Shown piece after piece: positions 42,108 to 51,615 of a DNA stretch of 64,000 nucleotides. How positions within the stretch are numbered: the first letter of the stretch is position 1; every line of letters begins with the position of its first letter. Source of the stretch: Acidimicrobiia bacterium. Its GTDB lineage: Bacteria; Actinomycetota; Acidimicrobiia; IMCC26256; JAOSJL01. The stretch covers positions 2,241,001 to 2,305,000 of the forward strand of contig JAOSJL010000001.1 in assembly GCA_027494115.1 (NCBI GenBank), written 5' to 3'. Position numbers and translations under genes: made by a program. The notes beneath the pieces are model-generated. The model saw only the letters and a program-made list of their open reading frames with translations, did not search any database and was not told the origin of the DNA.

Positions 42108-42566
42108 CTATGAGTCGAGCCCGCTGCCGTTCGAGTCGCCCGATCCGGCGCCCGCGATCTCGACGTAGGCCGTCTGGAGCTGGGCGAGGGCGTCCTCGAG
42201 CGGCGCCTGATGCTGGCCGAGGTTCTCGCCCAGGCCGCGGACGAGGGCGGCCACGGCGTCGACGGCCACGCGGGCGGCATCGAGGTTCCGTACGCCGGTA
42301 CCTTCGGGGTCGAGGTGGAGCACAGCCAACTGCCACAGACCCACGACGTGGTTGGCGATGATGTCGACCACGGGGGTGCGGATCAGTTCCTCGCGTACCG
42401 CCCGGAGCTGTTCCTCCGCCTCGGCCATGGCCGGATCATCAGCTGCGGCGCCCTCCGCCCCTGCAGCCGAAGGGGAGCCCGCGGGGGAGGTGGGCCCCGG
42501 GGCAGGAGAGCCGGTTTTGTCGTCGTCGGGTCGGTGCTCGCCCGAGGGCGTCCACAGGGTGCTCAC
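42108..42566 (-). CDS. DUF1844 domain-containing protein
   Basis: Small, helical actinobacterial protein of unknown function, 152 aa. After a Pro/Ser/Gly-rich 45-residue N-terminus comes the DUF1844 core: VVDIIANHVVGLWQLAVLHL, then ARVAVDAVAALVRGLGENLG and LAQLQTAYVEIA. It is divergent from infC, which is its usual neighbour in actinobacteria. GTG start at 42566 (minus). Its 3' end converges with the DUF222 gene 20 bases away. Confidence 0.88.
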   Translation of the reverse strand: MSTLWTPSGEHRPDDDKTGSPAPGPTSPAGSPSAAGAEGAAADDPAMAEAEEQLRAVREELIRTPVVDIIANHVVGLWQLAVLHLDPEGTGVRNLDAARVAVDAVAALVRGLGENLGQHQAPLEDALAQLQTAYVEIAGAGSGDSNGSGLDS

Positions 42567-42726
42567 GCTGGTAACCTCACAATTCGTTGAGTTGAGACAA
42601 CAGATCTGGGAAGTGGAAGGCCGATCACGGCACGTTAGCCGTCGCAGGTCCTCCCACCCGGCCGCCGTCCCGTCGAGGGCGAGCGAGGCGGGTCCGCATG
42701 TGACCGGGAGACCCGACCCGGCCTAC

Positions 42727-42753
42727 ACGGCGGACGCGTCACGCGTCCGCCGT
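42727..42753 (+). repeat. 27-bp perfect palindrome in the infC leader
   Basis: ACGGCGGACGCGT (42727-42739), one central C, ACGCGTCCGCCGT (42741-42753). In RNA it would form a very stable hairpin; in DNA it could be a protein site. Confidence 0.9.
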
Positions 42754-42813
42754 CGTCGCGTCGTCGTACGAGTCCCGGCTCCACAGCGCGCAGTTCAACA
42801 TCCGCAGTTCACC

Positions 42814-42840
42814 ATGCACAGTCCATCGAACACGAGGTGA
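42814..42840 (+). other. Possible 8-codon upstream frame before infC
   Basis: ATG 42814 opens MHSPSNTR and stops at TGA 42838-42840. The stop overlaps the infC ribosome site GAGGTGA and lies 4 bases before its start codon, so termination could be coupled to infC initiation. Confidence 0.35.
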
Positions 42841-42844
42841 CGAC

Positions 42845-43423
42845 ATAGCTTCCACCGACGCCAGGATCAACGACCGGATTCGCGCCCGCCAGGTTCGCCT
42901 GGTGGCCGCCGACGGCGAGCAGCTGGGCATCAAGGCCCTTCCTGAAGCGCTGACGATCGCCACCGATACGGGGCTCGACCTCGTGGAGGTGGCTCCCGAC
43001 GCCGACCCGCCCGTCTGCCGAATCATGGATTTCGGCAAGTTCAAGTACGAGCAGGACCAGCGCCGCAAGGAGTCACGCAAGAAGGCCAGCAATGTCGTGG
43101 TCAAGGAGATGAAGTTCCGGCCGAAGATCAGCGGCGGCGACTACGACACGAAGATGCGCCACGTCGGTCGTTTCCTCAAGGAGGGCTCGAAGGTCAAGGT
43201 CACGATCATGTTCCGGGGCCGGGAACAGGCCCATCCCGAACTGGGGTTGAGGATCCTGAACCGGATCGCCGACGAGGTCGACGAGTTCGCTGCGGTGGAC
43301 CAGTCACCCAAACAGGACGGCAGGAACATGACGATGGTCCTCCATCCACTCAAGAAGCAAAAGAGGCGGAGCCCGGCACCGGCAGCACCGGCGCCGCCCG
43401 CCAGCGACACGGGAGTCGGCTGA
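42845..43423 (+). CDS. infC: Translation initiation factor IF-3 with probable AUA start codon
   Basis: IF-3 proofreads start codons on the 30S subunit. The N-domain begins [20 protein letters not shown], runs through [20 protein letters not shown] and the linker, and the C-domain has [38 protein letters not shown] and SAKQDGRN-like [13 protein letters not shown]. The conserved N-terminus lies before the first GTG (42902). In frame, 4 bases after GAGGTGA, is ATA at 42845, giving a perfect N-terminus. Rare AUU/AUA starts are known for infC and allow IF-3 to repress itself. Confidence 0.93.
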   Translation: MASTDARINDRIRARQVRLVAADGEQLGIKALPEALTIATDTGLDLVEVAPDADPPVCRIMDFGKFKYEQDQRRKESRKKASNVVVKEMKFRPKISGGDYDTKMRHVGRFLKEGSKVKVTIMFRGREQAHPELGLRILNRIADEVDEFAAVDQSPKQDGRNMTMVLHPLKKQKRRSPAPAAPAPPASDTGVG

Positions 43424-43617
43424 TGCCGAAGATGAAGACACACAAGGGTGCCGCCAAGCGGTATCAGGTCACGGGCACGGGCAAGCTCCGGCGCCGCAAG
43501 CCCAACCGCTCGCACCTGTTGAAGAAGAAGTCGAGCCGGCGCAAGCGCCGTCTCGGGCGCCCCGCCGAGATCACCGGCGGCCAGCGCGAGCACGCCAAGA
43601 AGCTGCTCGGGCGCTAG
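43423..43617 (+). CDS. rpmI: 50S ribosomal protein L35
   Basis: Basic 64-aa protein: [20 protein letters not shown] and [20 protein letters not shown] are the L35 signatures. ATG 43423 overlaps the infC stop by one base. Confidence 0.97.
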   Translation: MPKMKTHKGAAKRYQVTGTGKLRRRKPNRSHLLKKKSSRRKRRLGRPAEITGGQREHAKKLLGR

Positions 43618-43704
43618 GCGAACCGGTACCGGCTACCGCCCGGCAGCGGCGCCGGCACGCCGAAGAGCGACTTTCTCACCACACCCACACCAGGAGGCAC
43701 CGTC

Positions 43705-44067
43705 ATGGCCAGAGCGAAACGGGCCGTGTCGTCGAAGCGACACCGCAGCGATGTACTCGACGCGGCGAAAGGCTACACAGGCGCACGTTCGCGCAGCTAC
43801 CGCAAGGCGAACGAGCAGGTCCTGCACTCGTTGCGCTACGCGTACCGCGACCGTCGGGCCCGCAAGGGCGAGTTCCGCCGGCTGTGGATCGTGCGCATCA
43901 ACGCCGCCTGCCGGAATCACGACATCTCGTATTCACGTTTCATCGCGGGTCTGAAGCGGGCCGACGTCGAGGTCGACCGCAAGATCCTGGCCGACCTGGC
44001 CGTCCGCGACGACGAGACCTTCGGGGTTCTCGTCGAGATCGCCCGTGAGGCGCTCGAAGCGGCCTGA
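43705..44067 (+). CDS. rplT: 50S ribosomal protein L20
   Basis: 120-aa early-assembly protein: [60 protein letters not shown] and [23 protein letters not shown] 43705 follows AGGAGG by 6 bases. In several bacteria L20 represses its own operon through leader RNA. Confidence 0.97.
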   Translation: MARAKRAVSSKRHRSDVLDAAKGYTGARSRSYRKANEQVLHSLRYAYRDRRARKGEFRRLWIVRINAACRNHDISYSRFIAGLKRADVEVDRKILADLAVRDDETFGVLVEIAREALEAA

Positions 44068-44078
44068 GCGGCAACGTC

Positions 44079-44897
44079 GTGTCCGGTCCGCCTCTCGGTG
44101 GACGTAGCGCCGAGATCCGGCGGCTCCGTCGGCTGACCCGGCGCGTCGACGAACGCCGCTCCGAGGGAGTCGTGGTGCTCGAAGGTGCCCGAGTTCTCGA
44201 AGGTGCACTACGCCGTGATGCGGTGGTGGGAACCGTATACGTCGACGAGAAACGCCTCGGCCAGCACGCGGAGGTCCTCGAGCAGGCCCGAAGTCTCGGT
44301 GTCGACGTACGGTCCGTCGAGGCCGGAGTGCTCGAGCGCGTGAGCGAGGTCGTCACGAGCCCGGGGATCCTCGGCGTAGCCACCTTCGACACGTATCCGC
44401 TTCAGGACGTTCTCGGCGGCGCCACTCTGCTGCTGGTGGCCGTCGATGTCGCGGACCCGGGCAACGCCGGAACGTTGCTGCGCAGTGCCGAGGCTTCGGG
44501 GGCCGCGGCGGTAGTGTTCTGCGGCACATCGGTCGACGTGAGAAATCCCAAGGTCACGCGTGCCTCCGCCGGGGCATGCTTCGGGATACCCGTCGTGGAG
44601 GATGACGACCCCATGCACACGCTCGACGCCATCGGTGCCGCCGGTCTGCGTCGCCTGGGAGCTGTCGGCCGCGGTGGCGCGGATCCCGACCGACTGTCTC
44701 TCGAGAAGCCGGTGGCGTTCGTCGTGGGGAGCGAAGCGCACGGGCTCGACGCCGAGGTCCTCGACCGCACCGACGACACCGTGTCGATCCCCATGAAACC
44801 GCGCGCCGAGTCTCTGAACGTCGGCGTGGCGGCATCGGTGCTGCTCTTCGAAGCGGCGCGGGTACGACGGATTGCCGGGACAGGGGCGTCGCCGTGA
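44079..44897 (+). CDS. SpoU/TrmH family RNA 2'-O-methyltransferase
   Basis: Knotted (SPOUT) methyltransferase of 272 aa. Motif 1 VDVADPGNAGTLLRSAEASG, motif 2 VAFVVGSEAHGLDAEVL and motif 3 VSIPMKPRAESLNVGVAASV are complete, and the N-terminal RNA-binding domain (LEGARVLEGALR) is present. The place between rplT and pheS is usual for the TsnR/RlmB-like 23S rRNA methyltransferases; the target nucleotide cannot be read. GTG 44079; overlaps pheS by 4 bases. Confidence 0.92.
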   Translation: MSGPPLGGRSAEIRRLRRLTRRVDERRSEGVVVLEGARVLEGALRRDAVVGTVYVDEKRLGQHAEVLEQARSLGVDVRSVEAGVLERVSEVVTSPGILGVATFDTYPLQDVLGGATLLLVAVDVADPGNAGTLLRSAEASGAAAVVFCGTSVDVRNPKVTRASAGACFGIPVVEDDDPMHTLDAIGAAGLRRLGAVGRGGADPDRLSLEKPVAFVVGSEAHGLDAEVLDRTDDTVSIPMKPRAESLNVGVAASVLLFEAARVRRIAGTGASP

Positions 44898-45930
44898 ACA
44901 TCGGAGAGGTCCAGGAGTTGCTCGAGACCTCACTTCGCGAGCTCAGGGACGCTGTGGAGGGAAACCCGGGCCCCGACGCGCTCGAGGAGCTGCGTCGCCG
45001 GTTCCTGGGGAAGCGCTCACCCGCGACACGGGTCCGTGAGGCCATCAAGGCTCTCGAGCCCGATGACCGCCCACGGGCCGGCAAGGCTCTGGGCGACTAC
45101 CGGGCGGAGGCCGAGAGGTTGATCGACGCAGCGGCCGAAGCCGCGGCAGCCCACGACACGGGCGCCACGTCGGTGCTCGACCTCACCATCGGGGGCCACG
45201 GAGCCCGCCGCGGCCATCTGCATCTGATCACACAGGTCCGCCGTGAGCTCGAAGACCTGTTCATCGGGCTGGGCTACACGGTGGCCGAAGGCCCCGAAGT
45301 CGAGACCGACTGGTACAACTTCCAGGCGCTCAACATGCCTCCCGACCATCCGGCGCGCTCCATGTTCGACACCCTCTACGTGCGCCTGGGCGCCTCGGAG
45401 CAGGTCGTCTTGCGCACGCACACCTCTCCGGTGCAGGTGCGGGTGATGGAGTCCACCGAACCACCGATCTACTCCGTCATGCCCGGCCGTACGTTCCGAC
45501 GTGACACCCTCGACGCACGGCACTCACCGGTGTTCCACCAGATCGAAGGCTTGGTGGTGGACGAGGGGATCACCTTCGGTGACCTCGCGGGGACGATCGA
45601 GACGTTCACGCGGGCGCTCTTCGGCGAGGGTCACACCGCCCGGCTGCGCCCATCCTTCTTTCCCTTCACCGAGCCGTCGGCGGAGTTCGAGGTCACCTGC
45701 ATCTTCTGTGAGGGGGACGGTTGCGGCGTGTGTTCGGGCACGGGCTGGATCGAGCTGGGGGATGCGGGATGGTCGACCCCACCGTGTTCGAGGCCGTCGG
45801 CTACGACCCCGAGGTCTACACAGGGTTCGCTTTCGGGTTCGGCCTCGAGCGCATGGCCCAGATGCGCTTCGGGATCGACCACGTGAAGACGTTCTTCGAG
45901 AACGACATCCGCTTCCTCGCACAGTTCTAG
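44894..45930 (+). CDS. pheS: Phenylalanine-tRNA ligase alpha subunit (frame broken once)
   Basis: Class II synthetase subunit. Motif 1 region [35 protein letters not shown], motif 2 [20 protein letters not shown] and motif 3 [20 protein letters not shown] are present. A G is missing in the run 45757-45761; restoring it gives [19 protein letters not shown] and 345 codons. No T-box is seen in the upstream gene overlap. GTG 44894. Confidence 0.95.
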
Positions 45931-45984
45931 GGGAACAGCTCTGATGACGCGCACACCGATGACCCACACCACGAGGGAGCGCTG

Positions 45985-48430
45985 ATGCGCGTCCCCCTGT
46001 CCTGGTTGCGCGACTTCGCTCCGATTCCCGGCACGCCCGCCGAGGTCGCCGAGGCGCTCGACGATCTCGGCCTCGTCGTCGACGCCCTCGAACAGCCCGG
46101 CGCCGAGGTGCAGGGCGTCATCACCGCCAAGGTCCTCGCTGTCTCCGACCATCCGAACGCGGATCGACTCACGCTCGTCGACGTCGACCAGGGGATGCCA
46201 CCACACGCGTGGTGTGCGGCGCCCGCAACCTCCAGCCGGGTGACGTGGTTCCCTACGCGCCAGTTGGAGCGACGCTCCCCGGCGGGATCACACTCGAGCG
46301 CCGCAAGATCCGCGGCGAGGTGTCGGAGGGGATGCTCTGTTCCGCCGCCGAGCTGAATCTGGGCGACGACCACTCCGGCATCCTCCACCTGAGCCCCGAC
46401 ACGGAGCTCGGTATCGACGCCGCCTCCACCTTGGGTCTCGACGATGCCGTCTTCGACGTCGACGTCACTCCCAACCGGGCCGACGCCATGTCGGTCGTCG
46501 GAATCGCCCGCGATCTGGCCGCACGCGCCGGCGTCGCGTTCACACTTCCCGACGCCGACCTCGAAACGGCGGGTGACCCCACGGCAACATCGGCCTCCAT
46601 CGTGGTCGAGGAGCCGGGGCGCTGCACCCGCTTCACCGCCCGGGTCCTCGATGTCACGCCAGGTCCCTCGCCCGAGTGGATCGCCCGACGGCTGCGTCTC
46701 GCGGGGATGCGACCGATCTCCAACATCGTCGACGTCACCAACTACGTGATGCTCGAGCGCGGCCAACCGCTCCACGCCTTCGACCTCGATCTTCTGCCGG
46801 GCGCCGGCATCGTGGTGCGCCTGGCCGAACCGGGGAGCGGCTCACCACTCTCGACGCCGTGACGCGGGAACTCACAGGCGACGACCTCCTGATCTGCGAC
46901 GCAGAGCGCTCGCCCCAGGCGATCGCAGGGATCATGGGTGGGGGCGGTACCGAGGTTTCCGAGGGAACGCAACGCATCCTTCTCGAGGCCGCCCACTTCG
47001 AGCCCGTCGGCATAGCTCGGAGTTCGAAGCGTCTGGGTCTCCGTTCCGAGGCGAGTGCGCGCTTCGAGCGAGGAGTGGATCCCGGCGGAGTGCTCGCGGG
47101 CTCTGCCCGCGCCGCCGAGCTTCTCTCGAAGGTCGCAGGGGCGCGGTGCGCGCCCGACCCGCTCGATGAGTATCCGGAGCCCGTGCAGCGCACCCGTATC
47201 CGTCTCCGCCCGCAGCGCGTGGCGGCGCTGCTCGGGATCGAACGCTCGGAGGAGGAGCTGGCGGTGCTGCTGGAGCCCCTCGGGATCGAGGTGGCCCACG
47301 ACGAGGTCGCCCGTGACGGGGACACTGCCCCCGGTCGTGATGACCCCGGTGAATCCGGAATCGACATGTGCCCGCCGACGTTCCGACCCGATCTCCGCCG
47401 CGAAATCGACCTGATCGAAGAGGTTGCGCGTCGGGTCGGCTACAACACCATCGAGCGTACGACCCCCACGAGTCCCGAAACCCGCGGCGGACTCACCGCT
47501 CTCCAGCGTGACCGGCGTGCTGCAGTCGACGCGCTCGTCGGAATCGGGCTCGATGAAGTGGTCACCCTGTCGTTTCTGGCGCCGGGGGATCTCGAGTCCG
47601 CTCAGCTCCCGCCCACCGGCGTGGAGGTCGAGAATCCGTTGCGCGCCGATGAGTCGATCCTTCGGCCGCGGCTCCTCCCCGGTCTCCTCGGTGTCGCCGC
47701 TCTGAACGCCGCCCGCCAGCTACCCGACGTCGTCCTGTTCGAAGCCGGCCATGTCTTCGCACCACCGCGAAGCAAGGAGATACTGCCCGATGAGCGGGAC
47801 GCTCTCGCGGCGCTCGTCGTCGGCCGGCGCCGATCCGGCCCGCACAGCACCCAGCGCGAGGTCGATGCCTACGATGCCGTCGACGCCTGGGAGGCGGTGG
47901 CCGAATCCCTGGGGTTGGCGGAGCATCGGCTCGAACCCACGGACGCGCCCGGCCTGCGACCCGGCCACGCCGTGGCGATCATCGTCGACGGCGAGACCGT
48001 CGGGTCACTGGGCGAGATCGCCGCAGCGGTCCTCCACGCGTTCGACGTGCCGGCCCCCGCGGCGGCCTTCGAAGTCGACCTCGACGCCGTGCTCGATGCC
48101 ACTCGGCGGCCTCGCCGCCTTCGCCAGCCCTCGCGCTTCCCGATGTCGTCGATCGATCTGGCGTTCGTCGTGGATGCCCACGTTCCCGCGGGGGCGCTCG
48201 CCCGCACCCTCGAAGCCAGCGGCGACGATCTCGTGGAGTCCGTGCGCTGCTTCGATGAGTACACCGGCGATGCGCTGGGAGAGGCGAGCGGAGAGAACCG
48301 ACGGAGCCTCGCCTTCGCCGTGGCACTGCGCTCGGCGGAGCGCACCCTCACCGATGCCGAGGTGGGCGAGGTACGGGCCCGCCTCATCAGGGCCGTGGAA
48401 GACGCCCACGGGGCCACACTCAGGGGCTGA
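45985..48430 (+). CDS. pheT: Phenylalanine-tRNA ligase beta subunit (frame broken twice)
   Basis: Large editing and anticodon-binding subunit. MRVPLSWLRDFAPIPGTPAE, the B2 tRNA-binding fold (VVCGARNLQPGDVVPYAPVG), B3/B4 editing domain (VDVTNYVMLERGQPLHAFDL, SPQAIAGIMGG), B5 and the C-terminal FDX anticodon domain (SSIDLAFVVDAHVPAGAL) follow in order. Single Gs are missing in runs 46191-46194 and 46832-46835; with both restored there are 815 codons. It lies 54 bases after pheS. Confidence 0.95.
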
Positions 48431-48449
48431 GGCTATTCCGTTCCGGTCT

Positions 48450-48467
48450 TATGCATGATTGTGCATA
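48450..48467 (+). promoter_or_regulatory. ARG-box-like operator at the argC promoter
   Basis: TATGCA (48450-48455), 6-base spacer, TGCATA (48462-48467), an 18-bp palindrome of the size and half-site type bound by ArgR. It overlaps a leaderless -10 (TAGACT, 48466-48471, 6 bases before ATG 48478). ArgR bound here would block transcription of argC-H, including argR itself. Confidence 0.75.
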
Positions 48468-48477
48468 GACTGTCCGG

Positions 48478-49515
48478 ATGGCGTACCGCACGGCCGTCGT
48501 GGGCGGCTCCGGCTACACGGGTGGGGAACTGCTGCGACTGCTCGCGGCCCATCCCGCCATGGAGGTGGCGTACGCCACCGCCGACTCGAACGCCGGGGCC
48601 TCCGTGGCCGATCTCCACCCGGGTCTGCGCAGCGCCTATCCCGACATGGTGCTCGAAACACTCGACTCCGCGGCGTTGGTCGGGCTCGACGCGGTGTTTC
48701 TCGCACTCCCGCACGGTGCATCACAGCAGATCGTGCCCGGACTCGTCGGCGAAGTCGGCCATGTGATCGACCTCGGCGCCGACTTCCGCACACCCGTGGG
48801 CAACTACGAGACCTGGTACGGAACATCGCATCAGGCACCCGAGCTCCTCGACACCTTCGCCTACGGGCTTCCGGAACTGTTCCGCCCGCAGATCGCCGAT
48901 GCTGATCACGTCGCCGTTCCGGGCTGCTATCCGACGGCCGCCGCCCTGGCGCTCGCTCCACTTCTCGACACCGGCTCCGTCGAGTGCGAGAGCATCATTG
49001 TCGACGCGGCCTCGGGAGTGTCAGGTCGGGGTCGCAGTCTCTCGTCGGTCAGCCTGTACAGCGAGGCGTCCGACAATTTCTCCGCGTACGGTCTCCTCGA
49101 CCACCGCCACACCGGAGAAATGGAGTACGCGATGGCGCGGGTTGCCGATCGCGACGTGACGATCCTCTTCACGCCCCATCTCGCACCGATGCCCCGTGGG
49201 ATTCTCGCCACGTGTTACGCACGCCCGGCGAGCGGTACGCCCACCACTCCCGGCCTGTTGGAGATGTTCCGCGAGTTCTACTCGAATGAACCTTTCATCG
49301 AAGTGGTCGACGAACCACCGGGAACCAAGGCCACGCTGGGCTCGAATGCCGTGCACCTGACGGCGCGTGCCGATCCCCGCACGGGAACCGTGCTCGTGAT
49401 CGCGGCGGAGGACAACCTCGTCAAGGGTGCGGCCGGACAGGCATTGCAGTGCGCGAATCTGGTTCTCGGTCTCGACGAGACCTCAGGTCTCACGTCATGC
49501 GGGGTGGCGCCGTGA
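48478..49515 (+). CDS. argC: N-acetyl-gamma-glutamyl-phosphate reductase
   Basis: NADPH-dependent third step of arginine synthesis. Rossmann motif VVGGSGYTGGELLRLL, LALPHGAS, the catalytic C150 in VAVPGCYPTAAALAL, SGRGRSLS-type loop and TPHLAPMPRGILATCYA are present in the 345-aa protein. First gene of a tightly overlapped argC-J-B-D-F-R-G-H operon. Confidence 0.96.
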   Translation: MAYRTAVVGGSGYTGGELLRLLAAHPAMEVAYATADSNAGASVADLHPGLRSAYPDMVLETLDSAALVGLDAVFLALPHGASQQIVPGLVGEVGHVIDLGADFRTPVGNYETWYGTSHQAPELLDTFAYGLPELFRPQIADADHVAVPGCYPTAAALALAPLLDTGSVECESIIVDAASGVSGRGRSLSSVSLYSEASDNFSAYGLLDHRHTGEMEYAMARVADRDVTILFTPHLAPMPRGILATCYARPASGTPTTPGLLEMFREFYSNEPFIEVVDEPPGTKATLGSNAVHLTARADPRTGTVLVIAAEDNLVKGAAGQALQCANLVLGLDETSGLTSCGVAP

Positions 49516-50737
49516 GCGTCACCGCGCCGTCTGGATTCCTGGCAGCGGGCGCCGCCTGCGGCATCAAGCCCGAAGGCCAACCCGATCTGGCTCTTGTGGC
49601 CACCTCCGGTCACCGGCCGGTGGCGGCCGCCGGTGTCTTCACGACCAACAAGGTCGCGGCTGCGCCCGTGCTCCTGAGTCGCCGCCACCTGGCGAACGGT
49701 ACGGCGGCGTCGGTGGTCCTGAACTCGGGGAACGCCAACGCCGCGACAGGAAGCGAGGGGCGTGCTGCGTCTCTCGCGAGCGCCGAGGCTGTCGGCGCTG
49801 CAACGGGAGTGGACGCCACCGAGGTCCTCGTCTGTTCCACCGGTCTGATCGGGGTGCCGCTCGCTGTCGAGCGCATTCTGGCCGCTGTCGACGGCCTGGT
49901 CGCCGAACTCGACAGCACCCAGGAAGCGGCGGCTCGTGCGGCCGACGCCATCCTCACGACCGACACCGCGCGCAAGGAGGCGACGGCCACGGTCGATCTG
50001 GCCGGCCGCGGAAAGGCCGGCAGCCGAAAGGATGGCCGGGTGATCACCGTCGGGGCGATGGCCAAAGGGGCGGCCATGTTGTCTCCCGCCCACGCCACGA
50101 TGCTGGCGGTCCTCACGACCGACGCACCCGTGGGCTCGTCGCTGCTCGGTTCATTGCTCGCCGACGCCGTCCACGGCAGCTTCGACCGCATCACCACCGA
50201 CGGCGCACGTAGCACCAACGACACGGTTCTGGTGCTTGCCAACGGTGACGCCGGCGGTGACGAGATCACCGCCTGTTCACCGCAGGCGGCGCGCCTCGCC
50301 GAGGCGTTCGACGACGTGTGCCGCTCACTCGCCGAGCAGATGGTCGCCGACGCCGAAGGGGCCACCAAGCTCGTTCGTGTCACCGTTCGAGGGCGCGTAC
50401 CGACTCCGACGCGCTCCTGGGCGCACGCTCCATCGCGGAGAGCCAACTCGTCAAGTGTTCGTGGTACGGACGCGATCCCTACTGGGGTCGCGTTCTCTCC
50501 GAGCTCGGTGCCGGCGGAATCGACCTCGACCCCGAGGGGGTCGACATCGCCTATGGCGGGATCACGGTGTGTCGCGACGGCGTGGCCGCCGCCCACGACA
50601 CTGCAGCACTCGACACGGTGATGGCCGAGCGCGACCTGGCGCTGGACTGCGACCTGCATCTCGGTAGCGGTTCGGCCACGATCCTGACGACCGACCTGAC
50701 CCACGCCTACGTCGACGAGAACATGGGCACGTCGTGA
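49512..50737 (+). CDS. argJ: Bifunctional glutamate N-acetyltransferase / ornithine acetyltransferase ArgJ (frame broken once)
   Basis: Cyclic acetyl transfer between acetylornithine and glutamate. GVFTTNKVAAAPV, LNSGNANAATG, VCSTGLIGVPL and the self-cleavage site in KGAAMLSPAHATMLAVLTTD (Thr nucleophile) are present. A G is missing in the run 50391-50393; restoring it gives VTVRGARTDSDALLGARSIA and 408 codons. GTG 49512 gives a GTGA overlap with argC; ATG 49497 is an alternative. Confidence 0.94.
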
Positions 50738-51615
50738 GCGCGCCGGACGATCTCGACGAGATTCTCGGGACCGCCGGTCCGAAGGCCGCGGTCCTCGCCG
50801 AGGCCATGCCGTACATCCGGGAGTTCGCCGGACGCACCGTTGTCATCAAGTACGGCGGCCATGCCATGGAGGACCCCGCGCTCGCCGACCTCTTCGCCAC
50901 TGATGTGGTCCTCATGCGCCTCGTGGGAATCCACCCGGTGGTCGTCCACGGTGGAGGCCCCCAGATCAGCGCGCTCATGCGGCGCCTCGGCAAGGAACCC
51001 GACTTCGTCGACGGCCAGCGGGTCACCGACGCCGAGACGGTCGACATCGTGCGCCTCGCGCTGGTCGGCCAGGTCAACCGTGAGGTGGTGGCGGCGATCA
51101 ACCGGCACGGCTCGTACGCGGTCGGCCTCTCCGGTGAGGATGCGGGCCTCATCCGGGCGCGCCGCCGTGACGAGCGGCTCGGCTTCGTCGGTGACGTCGA
51201 CCACATCGAGCCCGAGATCCTCCACAGCCTCTTTCGTGACGACCTCATTCCCGTCGTGGCCACCATCGGGGTCGACGACGCCGGCCAGCACTACAACATC
51301 AACGCGGACGCCGTCGCGGGTGCCGTCGCTGAGGCTCTGGGTGCCGAGAAGCTCGTCTACCTCACCGACATCCACGGCCTCTACAGCGACGTCGACGATC
51401 CCGGATCCCTCGTCTCCGCGATCGACGCTGCCGGCCTCGTGGCTCTGCGCGACAGCGGTGCCCTGGGGGAGGGGATGATTCCGAAGGTGGCGTCGTGTCT
51501 GTCCGCTGTGCGCAACGGAGTGGCACGTGCCCACATTCTCGACGGACGGATCCCGCACGCTCTCCTGCTCGAGTTCTTCACCCGCGAAGGTATCGGCACG
51601 ATGGTGACACCGTGA
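50734..51615 (+). CDS. argB: Acetylglutamate kinase
   Basis: Amino-acid kinase fold, 293 aa. VIKYGGHAMEDPAL is the phosphate loop, HPVVVHGGGPQISALM binds acetylglutamate, YNINADAVAGAVAEAL and KLVYLTDIHGLY complete the site, and GMIPKVASCLSAVRNGVARA is the C-terminal region. It is often feedback-inhibited by arginine in this lineage. Overlaps argJ and argD by 4 bases each. Confidence 0.96.
   Translation: MSAPDDLDEILGTAGPKAAVLAEAMPYIREFAGRTVVIKYGGHAMEDPALADLFATDVVLMRLVGIHPVVVHGGGPQISALMRRLGKEPDFVDGQRVTDAETVDIVRLALVGQVNREVVAAINRHGSYAVGLSGEDAGLIRARRRDERLGFVGDVDHIEPEILHSLFRDDLIPVVATIGVDDAGQHYNINADAVAGAVAEALGAEKLVYLTDIHGLYSDVDDPGSLVSAIDAAGLVALRDSGALGEGMIPKVASCLSAVRNGVARAHILDGRIPHALLLEFFTREGIGTMVTP

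Larger units (their letters stand above)
42572..42844 (+). promoter_or_regulatory. Long infC leader with candidate -10, 27-bp palindrome and uORF
   Basis: TAACCT (42572-42577) is a possible -10; transcription from there would give a leader of about 260 nt. It includes GGCGGGTC/GACCCGGCC pairing near 42686-42722, a perfect palindrome at 42727-42753, an 8-codon frame at 42814-42840 and GAGGTGA before infC. This resembles the structured, autoregulated leaders known for infC-rpmI-rplT operons, but matches no family I can name. Confidence 0.45.

Noticed and set aside
44880..44900. T-box leaders before pheS or tyrS
   Set aside because: pheS overlaps the upstream gene and tyrS has a 59-base divergent gap; no T-box sequence or specifier structure is present.
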